A stretch of 64,000 bases of DNA from Sanguibacter keddieii DSM 10542 (lineage in GTDB: Bacteria > Actinomycetota > Actinomycetes > Actinomycetales > Cellulomonadaceae), in NCBI RefSeq assembly GCF_000024925.1, contig NC_013521.1:558001-622000 (forward strand). Direction: 5' to 3'. The notes beneath the pieces were generated by a model. The model made no database searches, was not told the origin of the DNA, and saw only the letters and a program-made list of their open reading frames with translations. Both the position numbers and the translations under genes were made by a program. Below, piece by piece: positions 53,408 to 61,827 of the stretch (within the stretch, counting starts at the first letter, position 1; each line of letters opens with the position of its first letter).

Positions 53408-53988
53408 CGGGCACCTCCCGCGACGCTCCACAGCCACTCGCTGTAGGTCTGGCCCTGGGCGGCGAGCTGCTCGCGCAGCCAGGTGAGGGACGCCTCGTCG
53501 GCGCCGCGTCCGCTGTGCTGGGCCTCGACACGGCGCATGTCGGCGTACAGGCGCTCGACCTGGGCGCGCGCCGACGCGCTCACGGCGCGGCGCGTGGAGT
53601 GGTAGCCGACGGTGCGGCCCTGGGCGTCGCGCGACGGGGTGACGTGCGCGAAGACCCAGTAGTGGGCACCGTCCAGAGCCAGGTTCTGCACGTACGCGAA
53701 CAGCTCCTCGCCAGAGCGGAGCGTGTCCCAGAGCAGCCGGAAGATGCCGCGGGGCATGTCCGGGTGCCGGATGAGGTTGTGCGGGCGACCGATGGCGTCG
53801 GGCTCGTCGATCGCGGAGATCGTGAGGAACACGTCGTTCGTGTAGGTGAGCCGGCCCTTGAGGTCGGTCTTGCTGACGATCAGCTGGTCGTCCGCGAGGA
53901 CGCGCTCGACCCCTGTGGGCCGGACGGCCGTCAGGCGGTCCCCTGCAGGACGGACCTCTGTGGGTCGGACAGCGACGGTGCTGGACAT
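53404..53988 (-). CDS. PAS-domain sensor (Aer-like)
   Basis: A 194-residue protein with one PAS domain (about 30-140): [48 protein letters not shown] is the Aer-type PAS signature, where FAD usually binds near the HP-D-MP segment. A helical C-terminal segment rich in Arg and Glu may dimerise with the chemoreceptor gene product, which follows after a four-base overlap. Likely senses redox state or oxygen. GGGGGGA precedes the ATG. Confidence 0.88.
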   Translation of the reverse strand: MSSTVAVRPTEVRPAGDRLTAVRPTGVERVLADDQLIVSKTDLKGRLTYTNDVFLTISAIDEPDAIGRPHNLIRHPDMPRGIFRLLWDTLRSGEELFAYVQNLALDGAHYWVFAHVTPSRDAQGRTVGYHSTRRAVSASARAQVERLYADMRRVEAQHSGRGADEASLTWLREQLAAQGQTYSEWLWSVAGGAR

Positions 53989-54179
53989 CTGGTCCCCCCG
54001 GACTCAGGCGAGCGTCCGGACACCCGGACGTGCTGCCTCATCGGCGGACGACCGGCGAGTATGACCAGATCGGTCAGGACTCTGGCGAGGTCTGCGGTTT
54101 CCCGCACACCTCCAGTTCACCCGCAGGTCGCAGGCGTGGCGACGAGGTGCGCGGTGGCGACGGTGCTGGCGCCGACGCC

Positions 54180-54223
54180 GACGGCCCCCGAACCACGGTC
54201 GTCGTCGTGGTGCGGGGGCCGTC
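54180..54223 (-). terminator. Terminator after the arabinofuranosidase gene
   Basis: GACGGCCCCCG...CGGGGGCCGTC, an 11-bp stem extended by ACCAC/GTGGT, followed by TTGTG. It lies 27 bases after the GH51 stop. The rest of 53989-54249 holds no supported gene. Confidence 0.75.
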
Positions 54224-54249
54224 TTGTGCGTGTGGCGTCGGGCTGTGCC

Positions 54250-55833
54250 TCAGGCGCGCTTGGCGAACCCGTGCCAGGCGGACCAGCTCTCGGGGGCGAG
54301 GGTGAAGGTCACCGTGCCGCCCTCGACCGACGGTGCGTCGCGCTCGACGGTGCCGACCTTCTCGGCCTCGACCTTGCCGTGGCGCTCGCCGACGTGGTCG
54401 GCGAGCAGCTCGAGGCCGCCCTCGACGCTGACGTCGAGGCCCGCGGTCCGGACGGTGACCGTCGCGGGCTCCGCGGAGCGGTTGACGAGGAAGAACGACA
54501 GCGCGCCGCTGGCGCCGTGCTCGCCGGCCTCGTCCCACGTCGCGGCCGCGGTGACGAGGGGGACCTCGCCGTGCTCCTTGGTGGTCATGGTCGGCGACGC
54601 GACGCGCAGGTCGAGGACCGACCCCTGGGCGAGACGTGCGGTGTTCGCGAAGGGGTGGAAGGTGGTCTGGCGCCAGGCGTCGCCACCGGGCTCCGTCATG
54701 ATCGGTGCGATGACGTTGACGAGCTGCGCGAGCGCTGCGACGGGCACGCGGTCCGCGTGGTTGAGCAGCGTGATGAGCAGGTCGCCGACGACCACGGCGT
54801 CGAGGGCCGAGTAGATGTCCTCGATGATGCGCGGGGCGTCGCGCTGGATCGGCAGGTTCTTCTCGCCCGGGAACTTGGTGTCGAGGTACCAGACGTTCCA
54901 CTCGTCGAAGGAGATGGTGATCTTCTTGTCGGAGCGGCGCTCGGCGCCGACGGCGTCGGCCGAGGCGACCACTCGGTCGATGAACCGGTCCATGCTCGTG
55001 GCCGAGCCGAGGAAGCTGGCGCGGTCGCCGTGGCGCTCCTCGTAGTACGCGTGCATCGAGATGTGGTCGACGATGTCGTAGGTGTAGGAGAGCACGGTGC
55101 GCTCCCACTCCCCGAAGGTGGGCATGCCCATCGACGACGAGCCGCAGACCACGAGCTTGATGCTGGTGTCGACGAGCTGCATGGCCTTGCCGGCCTCGGC
55201 GGCGAGCTTGCCGTACTCGTGGGCGTCCTTGTGGCCGATCTGCCACGGGCCGTCCATCTCGTTGCCGAGGCACCACAGCTTGACGCCGTAGGGCTCGGCG
55301 CGGCCGTTGGCGATGCGCAGGTCGGCCCAGCGGCTGCCGGCCTCGCCGTTGCAGTACTCGACGAGCGCTGCGGCGGCCGCGACGCCGCGGGTGCCGAGGT
55401 TGACGGCCATCATGGGCTCGATGCCCTCGCGCTCGGCCCACTGGAGGAACTCGTCGGTGCCGACGGTGTTGGGCTCGATGGTGCGCCACGCGAGGTCGAT
55501 GAACGGCTTGCGGTCCTCGACCGGGCCGACGGCGTCCTCCCACACGTAGTTGGACACGAAGTTGCCGCCGGGGTAGCGGACCATGCTCACCCCGAGCTCC
55601 TTGGTGAGGTCGGCGACGTCGCGACGGAAGCCGTGGTCGTCGGCCGTGCTGTGCGTCGGCTCGTAGATGCCGGTGTAGACGGCGCGGCCGAGGTGCTCGA
55701 CGAACGACCCGAAGAGGCGGCGGTCGATCTCGCCGACCTGGAAGTCGGGGTGCAGCGACACGGTCGCGGCGACGGGCTGGGTGGGGGCGCTGTCTGCGGC
55801 GCCGGACGCGGTGGTCGCTGCGTCGTTTTCCAT
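54250..55833 (-). CDS. abfA: GH51 alpha-L-arabinofuranosidase
   Basis: A 527-residue intracellular retaining arabinofuranosidase. Acid/base Glu192 is in LWCLGNEMDGPWQ, nucleophile Glu311 in TISFDEWNVWY. Opening DRRLFGSFVEHLGRAVYTGIYEP and VRYPGGNFVSNYVWED are GH51 signatures; a C-terminal beta domain starts near 390. It would trim arabinose from RG-I side chains or arabinan oligosaccharides. The ATG has GGAGG upstream. A perfect 14-base palindrome overlaps its inferred -35. Confidence 0.96.
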   Translation of the reverse strand: MENDAATTASGAADSAPTQPVAATVSLHPDFQVGEIDRRLFGSFVEHLGRAVYTGIYEPTHSTADDHGFRRDVADLTKELGVSMVRYPGGNFVSNYVWEDAVGPVEDRKPFIDLAWRTIEPNTVGTDEFLQWAEREGIEPMMAVNLGTRGVAAAAALVEYCNGEAGSRWADLRIANGRAEPYGVKLWCLGNEMDGPWQIGHKDAHEYGKLAAEAGKAMQLVDTSIKLVVCGSSSMGMPTFGEWERTVLSYTYDIVDHISMHAYYEERHGDRASFLGSATSMDRFIDRVVASADAVGAERRSDKKITISFDEWNVWYLDTKFPGEKNLPIQRDAPRIIEDIYSALDAVVVGDLLITLLNHADRVPVAALAQLVNVIAPIMTEPGGDAWRQTTFHPFANTARLAQGSVLDLRVASPTMTTKEHGEVPLVTAAATWDEAGEHGASGALSFFLVNRSAEPATVTVRTAGLDVSVEGGLELLADHVGERHGKVEAEKVGTVERDAPSVEGGTVTFTLAPESWSAWHGFAKRA

Positions 55834-55909
55834 CGTTGTACTACCTCCGTTGGCAATGTCCCCGATGGGGAGAGGGGTTCGAGACGACGGTACCCGATCG
55901 AGACGCGGA

Positions 55910-55923
55910 TCGGAACGTTCCGA
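55910..55923. promoter_or_regulatory. LacI-type palindrome at the abfA promoter
   Basis: TCGGAACGTTCCGA, a perfect palindrome with central AACGTT, typical of LacI-family operators. It overlaps the inferred -35 (TTCCGA) with TACCGT 17 bases further as -10 on the minus strand. Confidence 0.65.
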
Positions 55924-56000
55924 GAGCTCCTGGTGCGAGAACCCGAGATCCGGGCGATCGCGGGAGAGCGCTTCCCCGCGCGGTGGTCGGCAGAGTAGGG

Positions 56001-56014
56001 TTGGATCGATTCAA
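56001..56014. promoter_or_regulatory. Shared operator (TTGGATCGATTCAA), copy d
   Basis: Palindromic TTGGATCGATTCAA, 60 bases before the Gfo/Idh/MocA operon, just after TAGGGT (55996-56001, a -10-like box). Fits TTGNAWCGATTCAM with the copies at 33669, 45228 and 45374. Confidence 0.7.
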
Positions 56015-56073
56015 CGGCGTCGAGGACGATGCCGCACCGCAGTTCACCGTCGAGATGCGCCTGGAGCAGCTTC

Positions 56074-57555
56074 GTGACCTCCGAGAGACCCACCACCCGC
56101 CGCCGCTACGCGATCGTGGGGCTGGGGCACCGCAGCCACATGTACGTCGACGCGATCCTCGGCGACCACGCCGACGTCGCCGAGCTCGCCGCGTTCTGCG
56201 AGCCCAACCCGGGCCGCGCCGCGGTCTACACCGACCTCGCCGCCGAGCGCGGACGCCCCGGCGTGCCCACCTTCGCCCCGGCCGACCTCGAGCAGATGAT
56301 CACCGACGAGCGCGTCGACACCGTCGTCGTCACCACCCCGGACGCGACCCACGCCGACCTCGTCGCCCGTGCCCTGCGCGCCGGTGCGGACGTCGTCGTC
56401 GAGAAGCCGCTCACCACGACCGCGGAGGGCTGCCGCACCATCACCGACGCGGTCGCCGAGACCAGCCGCTCGGTGGTCATGACCTTCAACTACCGCTACG
56501 CGCCGCGCAACAGCGAGCTCCGCCGCGTCATCGCCTCCGGAGAGATCGGCGAGGTCACCTCGGTGCACTTCGAGTGGGTCCTCGACTCCGTGCACGGCGC
56601 CGACTACTTCCGCCGCTGGCACCGCCTCAAGGACGTCTCCGGCGGGCTGCTCATCCACAAGTCGAGCCACCACTTCGACCTCGTCAACTGGTGGATCGCG
56701 GACGCCCCGACCCGTGTCTACGCCCGCGGCGGTCTCAAGGTCTACGGCGACACCTCGCCCGTCGCCCAGGAGATGGCCGAGCGCGACGCCGCGGCCGGCC
56801 TGCCGCCCCGCCCCGTGCGTGGCACCGGCAGCGCCGACGGGACCCTCGGCTGGGAGGGACGCGAGGGAGACCGCTGGTCCCTCGACCTGCGCGCCGACGA
56901 GCGGCTCCAGGCCCTCTACCTCGACTCCGAGCACCACGACGGCTACGTCCGCGACCAGGACGTGTTCTCCCCGGGCATCACCATCGAGGACAACCTCGCG
57001 CTGCTCGTCGACTACGAGCGCGGCGCGACCCTCACCTACTCCCTCAACGCCCACGGCCCCTGGGAGGGGTACCGCGTGAGCGTCAACGGCACGAGGGGTC
57101 GGGCCGAGCTCGAGGTGGTCGAGCGCGGCTCGGTCGAGCTCGACGAGCGCGGCCGGTCGATCCTCGACCCGAGCGCCAACCCCGGGGCGTGGGAGGGCGA
57201 CGACGTGCGTCCTTTCGGCGACCGGCTCACCGTGCAGAAGCACTGGGAGCGGGCCCGCGAGGTCCCCATCCCCGAGGGCGTCGGCGGCCACGGCGGGGGA
57301 GACGCGATCCTGCTGCAGGACGTGTTCCGCACCCCGGTCGAGGGCCCGCGCCACGACCCCCTCGGCCGCCCGGCCGGCTACGTCGACGGCGTCCGCGCCG
57401 TCGCCGTCGGCATCAGCGGCAACGCCTCGCTGGTCAGCGGCCAGCCGGTCGACGTCGCCGACCTCGGCCTGGGCGTGAGCATCTCGGTGCCGTCCCCCGC
57501 AGCCCCCGACACCACCCCGACCTCAGCCCCCACCACCTCTGGAGCGACCGCATGA
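56074..57555 (+). CDS. Gfo/Idh/MocA-family dehydrogenase, long subfamily
   Basis: A 493-residue NAD(P) oxidoreductase, close paralogue of the protein at 21986: RRYAIVGLGHRSHMY Rossmann, Lys in VVEKPLT, FNYRYAPRNSELR, DSVHGADYFRRWHRLKD, SGGLLIHKSSHHFDLVNWW, YVRDQDVF, LNAHGPWEGYRV. First gene of a four-gene operon with ATGA/GTGA overlaps: Gfo, Gfo, DUF6807, cupin. The GTG at 56074 (with GGAG) is preferred; a GTG-free longer frame begins at 56029. A Pro/Thr-rich tail follows the domain. Confidence 0.9.
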   Translation: MTSERPTTRRRYAIVGLGHRSHMYVDAILGDHADVAELAAFCEPNPGRAAVYTDLAAERGRPGVPTFAPADLEQMITDERVDTVVVTTPDATHADLVARALRAGADVVVEKPLTTTAEGCRTITDAVAETSRSVVMTFNYRYAPRNSELRRVIASGEIGEVTSVHFEWVLDSVHGADYFRRWHRLKDVSGGLLIHKSSHHFDLVNWWIADAPTRVYARGGLKVYGDTSPVAQEMAERDAAAGLPPRPVRGTGSADGTLGWEGREGDRWSLDLRADERLQALYLDSEHHDGYVRDQDVFSPGITIEDNLALLVDYERGATLTYSLNAHGPWEGYRVSVNGTRGRAELEVVERGSVELDERGRSILDPSANPGAWEGDDVRPFGDRLTVQKHWERAREVPIPEGVGGHGGGDAILLQDVFRTPVEGPRHDPLGRPAGYVDGVRAVAVGISGNASLVSGQPVDVADLGLGVSISVPSPAAPDTTPTSAPTTSGATA

Positions 57556-58754
57556 CCCGCACCTACCGCGCAGCCATCGTCGGGACCGGCGGCATCGCGA
57601 ACGCGCACGCCCAGGCGATTGCCGACTCCGCCGGACGCGTCGTCCTCACCCACGCCGTCGACGTCGACCAGACGCGCGCCGACGCCTTCGCCCAGACCTG
57701 GGGCCCCACCGCGGGCGCCGGGACCCAGCCCGTCGCCTCGACCGACCTCGCCGAGGTCCTCGCCAGCACGACGGCCGACGGCGCCGGCCTCGACCTCGTG
57801 CACGTGTGCACCCCGCCGCAGTCGCACTTCGCCCTCGCTGCCCAGGTGCTGCGCGCCGGCGTCGACGTCCTCCTCGAGAAGCCGCCGACGCTCTCCCTCG
57901 CCGAGCTCGACGAGCTCATCGCCCTCGAGGGCCAGACCGGCGCGCACGTGAGCGTCGTGTTCCAGCACCGCTTCGGGTCCGGCGCCCTGCGCCTGCGCGC
58001 GCTCCTCGACGACCCGGCCGCCCCGCTCGGCCGTCCGCTCGTGGCCGTGTGCCACACGCTCTGGTACCGCGACGCCGAGTACTTCGCGGCCCCGTGGCGC
58101 GGACGCTGGGACACCGAGGGCGGTGGACCGACCATGGGGCACGGCATCCACCAGTTCGACCTGCTCCTCGCCACCCTCGGCCCGTGGGCCGAGGTCACCG
58201 CGCTCGCCGGTCGCCAGGCGCGCGACACCGACACCGAGGACGTGTCGATGGCCCTGGTCCGCTTCGAGAACGGTGCGCTCGCGAGCATCGTCAACTCGGT
58301 GGTCTCGCCCCGGCAGACCTCCCAGCTGCGCTTCGACATGGAGCACGCGACCGTCGACCTCGAGCACCTCTACGGGTACACGGACGACCACTGGAGCCTG
58401 ACGCCGGCGCCCGGCCACGACGAGCTCGCGTCGCTGTGGTCCACCGACCCCGACGCGCCGGTGTCGAGCCACTCGTCCCAGCTCGCCGCCATCGTCGACG
58501 CGCTCGACGTCGGGCAGGCCCCGCCCGTCACCGCGACGGACGCACGCCTCACGGTCGAGCTCGTCGCCGCGCTCTACGCCTCGGCATTCACCGGGCAGCC
58601 GGTGCGCCGCGGCGACATCGGGCCCGACCACCCCTTCGCCGCGAGCATGGAGGGCACCGGAGCCCCGTGGGCAGCCGTGCCCGCAGGAGCTCCGGCTGCC
58701 TCGCCCGCAACCACCCCGACCACCCCGACCACCCCGACCGAGGAGAACCGATGA
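57552..58754 (+). CDS. Gfo/Idh/MocA-family dehydrogenase, short subfamily
   Basis: A 400-residue NAD(P) oxidoreductase. RAAIVGTGGIANAHAQAI, Lys in LEKPPT, QHRFGSGALRLR, and GGGPTMGHGIHQFDLLLATLG, which carries the conserved catalytic His/Asp region. Unlike the divergent member at 16051, the active site looks intact. Two different Gfo proteins side by side suggest sequential oxidation and reduction of a sugar. Coupled by ATGA overlaps on both sides; the C-terminal tail is Thr/Pro-rich. Confidence 0.9.
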   Translation: MTRTYRAAIVGTGGIANAHAQAIADSAGRVVLTHAVDVDQTRADAFAQTWGPTAGAGTQPVASTDLAEVLASTTADGAGLDLVHVCTPPQSHFALAAQVLRAGVDVLLEKPPTLSLAELDELIALEGQTGAHVSVVFQHRFGSGALRLRALLDDPAAPLGRPLVAVCHTLWYRDAEYFAAPWRGRWDTEGGGPTMGHGIHQFDLLLATLGPWAEVTALAGRQARDTDTEDVSMALVRFENGALASIVNSVVSPRQTSQLRFDMEHATVDLEHLYGYTDDHWSLTPAPGHDELASLWSTDPDAPVSSHSSQLAAIVDALDVGQAPPVTATDARLTVELVAALYASAFTGQPVRRGDIGPDHPFAASMEGTGAPWAAVPAGAPAASPATTPTTPTTPTEENR

Positions 58755-59764
58755 CCCGCCTCACCCTGTCCGACGACGGCGCCGCGCTCACCGTCCGCCT
58801 CGCCGCGCCCGAGGGTGGCGGCGCCCCGGTCGACCTCGTCCGCTACGTGTACCAGCCCACGGACGTGCAGCTCGAGTCGCCCCGGCCGTACTTCCACCCC
58901 CTGCGCACCGTCGGCGGTGACCTCGTCAGCCTGTTCCGGCCCCACGACCACGTGTGGCACAAGGGCATCGCCTGGTCGCTGCCCAACGTCGGTCCGCACA
59001 ACTTCTGGGGCGGCCCCACCTACGTCCGCGGGCAGGAGTACGTGCAGCTCGACAACGACGGCTCGATGGTCCACGACGGGTTCACCGCCGAGCACGCGGG
59101 CGACGACGGCGTCACCGTGACCGAGTCGCTCACCTGGGTGACGCAGGCCGGCGAGCGCGTGGTCAAGGAGTCGCGGACCTTCACCGTGACGCTCGCCGAC
59201 GGCGGCACCGAGGCGGGTGCCAGCAGCGACGGCACCGACGGTCCTGCGTGGGTGCTCACCTTCCAGACCACCATGACCAACATCTCCGGCGCTGCGCTGC
59301 CCATCGGCAGCCCGACCACCAACGGCCGCGAGAACGCCGGCTACGGCGGTCTCTTCTGGCGCGGCCCGAGGTCCTTCACCGGCGGCACCATCCTCGCCCC
59401 GGGATTCGCCGGCGGGGAGGAGATCCGCGGTCAGCGCGCACCGTGGGTCGGCTTCACCGGCACGCACGACGAGACCGCCCACCGCTCGACCCTCGTCATG
59501 GTCGACTCGCCCGACAACCCCCGCGGCCCCACCTCGCCCGGCCTCGACCCCGAGTGGTTCGCGCGCAACGAGTGGTTCGCCTGCGTGTGCGCCGCGCCCG
59601 CCTTCAGCGAGGAGATCCCCTTCGCGCCCGACGAGTCCCTGACCTTCCGGTACGCCGTGGTGATCGCCGACGGGGGAGCGGACGCCGAGCGCGGCGCCAG
59701 CCTCGCCGAGACGGGCAGCCAGACGCTGGCCGCCCGCCGCGCACCTGCCGGGGCGCGCGGGTGA
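58751..59764 (+). CDS. DUF6807 (PmoA-like) family protein, copy 3
   Basis: A 337-residue paralogue of the proteins at 13947 and 17322. Shared patches are RPYFHPLRTVGGDL, RPHDHVWHKGIAWS, HNFWGGPTYVRGQ, NAGYGGLFWR and RAPWVGF. Copy 3 is more divergent from copies 1 and 2 than these are from each other. No signal peptide. It lies between a Gfo dehydrogenase and a cupin, with overlapping ends. The conserved His residues (HP, DHxxH) suggest metal binding and an enzymatic role in sugar conversion. Confidence 0.82.
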   Translation: MTRLTLSDDGAALTVRLAAPEGGGAPVDLVRYVYQPTDVQLESPRPYFHPLRTVGGDLVSLFRPHDHVWHKGIAWSLPNVGPHNFWGGPTYVRGQEYVQLDNDGSMVHDGFTAEHAGDDGVTVTESLTWVTQAGERVVKESRTFTVTLADGGTEAGASSDGTDGPAWVLTFQTTMTNISGAALPIGSPTTNGRENAGYGGLFWRGPRSFTGGTILAPGFAGGEEIRGQRAPWVGFTGTHDETAHRSTLVMVDSPDNPRGPTSPGLDPEWFARNEWFACVCAAPAFSEEIPFAPDESLTFRYAVVIADGGADAERGASLAETGSQTLAARRAPAGARG

Positions 59765-60597
59765 CCCACCCGTTCCCCGGCGGCACGAGCGTCTCCCACC
59801 TGAGCGTCTACGACTGGCCGACGACCGACGGTGCCGGGCTCGTCGGCGGCGGGACGCCCCACCTGCACACCGCCTCCGACGAGGGCTACGTGGTGCTCGC
59901 AGGCTCCGGGTCCGTCCAGACCCTCGGGCCCGACGGCTACGCCGAGCACCCGCTCGGGGCCGGGACGCTGCTGTGGTTTCAGCCGGGCGTCGTGCACCGG
60001 CTGGTCAACGACGGCGACCTCGAGATCCTCGTGGTGATGTCGAACGCCGGCCTCCCCGAGGCCGGCGACGCGGTCATGACCTTCCCGGCCGACGTGCTGG
60101 CCGACGCAGAGCGGTACCGGGCGGCGGCGACGCTGCCCGGTGCCAATGCCAATGCCGGTGCCGTTCCCGATCCCGGTGCCGGGATCGGTGCCGTTCCCGG
60201 TGGTGTGGGCATCGCAGGTGCTGGCCGCAGCGGCGACGCCGTGACACCGGACGGTCAGGCCGACGGGGCGGTGGCTGCTGCCGCACGGGCCCGGCGTGAC
60301 CTCGCCGTCGGAGGGTTCGGGGTCCTGCGGGACCGCGTGCTCGTCGAAGGGCCGGAGGTCCCGATGGGGGAGCTCTACGACGCGGCGGCCCGGCTGGTCC
60401 AGGACAAGGTGCCCGGCTGGCAGGAGCGCTGGGACAGCACGGTCCGGCAGACCACCACCCGGACCGCCGACGCCCTCGAGGCGCTCGCGGCCGGCTCCGC
60501 CCCTCACCTGCGCACCGCCGAGACCGCCTCGGTCCAGGCGCGGCCAGCCCCCCTGCGCTACGGCATGTGCGGCCGCCTCCGCACCTGGCCCCTCTGA
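59761..60597 (+). CDS. Cupin-domain protein with C-terminal extension
   Basis: A 278-residue protein. The cupin (about 10-110) is TPHLHTASDEGYVVLAGSGSVQTLGPDGYAEHPLGAGTLLWFQPGVVHRLVNDGDLEILVVMSNAGLPE, with His-x-His and the later His as metal ligands. A Gly/Ala/Pro linker with short repeats (GAVPDPGAGIGAVPGG) leads to a helical C-terminal part ending in PLRYGMCGRLRTWPL. It may act as an isomerase or hydrolase, or bind the product of the Gfo/DUF6807 step. GTG overlaps the previous stop. Confidence 0.8.
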   Translation: MTHPFPGGTSVSHLSVYDWPTTDGAGLVGGGTPHLHTASDEGYVVLAGSGSVQTLGPDGYAEHPLGAGTLLWFQPGVVHRLVNDGDLEILVVMSNAGLPEAGDAVMTFPADVLADAERYRAAATLPGANANAGAVPDPGAGIGAVPGGVGIAGAGRSGDAVTPDGQADGAVAAAARARRDLAVGGFGVLRDRVLVEGPEVPMGELYDAAARLVQDKVPGWQERWDSTVRQTTTRTADALEALAAGSAPHLRTAETASVQARPAPLRYGMCGRLRTWPL

Positions 60598-60792
60598 CCT
60601 TCCCAGCCCCGCCCCTCCCTGACCCGACCCGACCCTCCCAGACCGGACCGTCCCCTGACGCCGAGTTCGGCAGTTCGGAGCGAGTTCGTGCCATAGAAGT
60701 ACCGAACTCGCTCCGAAGTACCGAAGTCGCTCCGAAGTACCGAAGTCGACGTCTCCACCCAGCACCCACCCCCGACCGTCCGAGGACCGCTC
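60598..60792 (+). other. Intergenic region before the CE7 gene, holding a repeat block
   Basis: 195 bases without a gene. The central part is a repeat and inverted-repeat block listed separately; the flanks are C-rich (60598-60660). Confidence 0.6.
60674..60750. repeat. Three 19-bp tandem repeats plus a 15-bp inverted repeat
   Basis: GAAGTACCGAACTCGCTCC repeats at 60696-60714, 60715-60733 and (17 bases) 60734-60750 with C/G change at one position. The left arm TTCGGAGCGAGTTCG (60674-60688) is the exact complement of 60703-60717. The block could form alternative hairpins. Confidence 0.85.
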
Positions 60793-61785
60793 ATGCCCCA
60801 GTTCGACCTGCCGCTCGACCAGCTCGTCACCTACCTGCCGGACCGCGAGGAGCCGGCGGACTTCGACGACTTCTGGCGCCGCACCCTCGACGAGCAGGAC
60901 GCCGAGCACCCCCTCGAGGCGACCTTCGAGCAGGTCGACACGGGTCTGACCGAGATCGTCACGGAGGACGTGACCTTCATCGGCTTCGGCGGTCAGCCCG
61001 TCAAGGCGTGGCTGCACCGCCCCGCCCGCGCGACCGGTCCGCTGCCGACCGTCGTCACCTACATCGGGTACGGGGGAGGGCGCGGGCTGCGCCACGAGCA
61101 CGTGCTGCACGCCGCCGCGGGCCGCGCGCACCTCGTCATGGACAACCGCGGCCAGGGCAGCGGCCACCAGATCGGCGACACGGGGGACTCCGGGCAGACC
61201 GGCGCCCACGCCGCCGGGTTCCTCACCTCGGGGATCGACTCGCCCGAGACGTACTTCTACCGCCGCATCTTCACCGACGCCGAGCGGGCCGTGCGGGTCG
61301 CCCGCGGGCACGACGCCGTCGACACCTCGGCCGTCATGGTGTCGGGCGGGTCGCAGGGCGGCGCGCTGTGCCTGGCTGCCGCGGCCCTCACCGAGCTGCG
61401 CGACGGCCTCGGGGAGCCTGCGCTGCGGGCGGCGATCGTCGACGTGCCCTTCCTGGCGCACGTCCGACGGGCGTCGGTGGTCACGGGTGCCCGGCCCTAC
61501 GGCGAGCTCGTCGAGTACCTGCACACGCACCGTGACCGCGTGGAGCAGGCCTTCCGCACGCTGAGCTACGTCGACGGCGTCAACCTCGCGGCGCGCATCA
61601 CGGTGCCGGGGCTGTTCTCCGTCGGGCTCATGGACGAGGTCTGCCCGCCGTCGACGGTCTACGCGACCTACAACCACTACGCGGGCCCCAAGGAGATGGT
61701 CGTCTACCCCTACAACGGCCACGAGAACGGCGGCCCGTTCCAGGAGGCCGAGCACCTGCGCTTCGCCCGCGAGCACGTGGGCTGA
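60793..61785 (+). CDS. CE7-family acetylesterase (acetylxylan esterase/cephalosporin deacetylase-like)
   Basis: A 330-residue alpha/beta hydrolase of family CE7. Ser187 (SGGSQGG), Asp281 (GLMDEVCPPST) and His310 (NGHENGG) form the triad. VTYIGYGGGRGLRHE is the oxyanion-hole segment, and VMDNRGQGSG matches the RGQG motif. No signal peptide, so it removes acetyl groups from imported oligosaccharides. The ATG at 60793 has no strong ribosome site, and the repeat block lies just upstream. It is the last gene before the AT-richer region. Confidence 0.93.
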   Translation: MPQFDLPLDQLVTYLPDREEPADFDDFWRRTLDEQDAEHPLEATFEQVDTGLTEIVTEDVTFIGFGGQPVKAWLHRPARATGPLPTVVTYIGYGGGRGLRHEHVLHAAAGRAHLVMDNRGQGSGHQIGDTGDSGQTGAHAAGFLTSGIDSPETYFYRRIFTDAERAVRVARGHDAVDTSAVMVSGGSQGGALCLAAAALTELRDGLGEPALRAAIVDVPFLAHVRRASVVTGARPYGELVEYLHTHRDRVEQAFRTLSYVDGVNLAARITVPGLFSVGLMDEVCPPSTVYATYNHYAGPKEMVVYPYNGHENGGPFQEAEHLRFAREHVG

Positions 61786-61827
61786 GCTGGGAATCTGTAG
61801 GTCTGGGCCAAATCGACTGCTTCTGCC

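Noticed and set aside
60139-60203. Short repeats in the cupin gene (NNTGCC units) as a possible phase-variable tract
   Set aside because: They are in-frame hexamer-like units encoding a Gly/Ala/Pro linker. Loss or gain would not shift the frame, so a simple linker is the better explanation.
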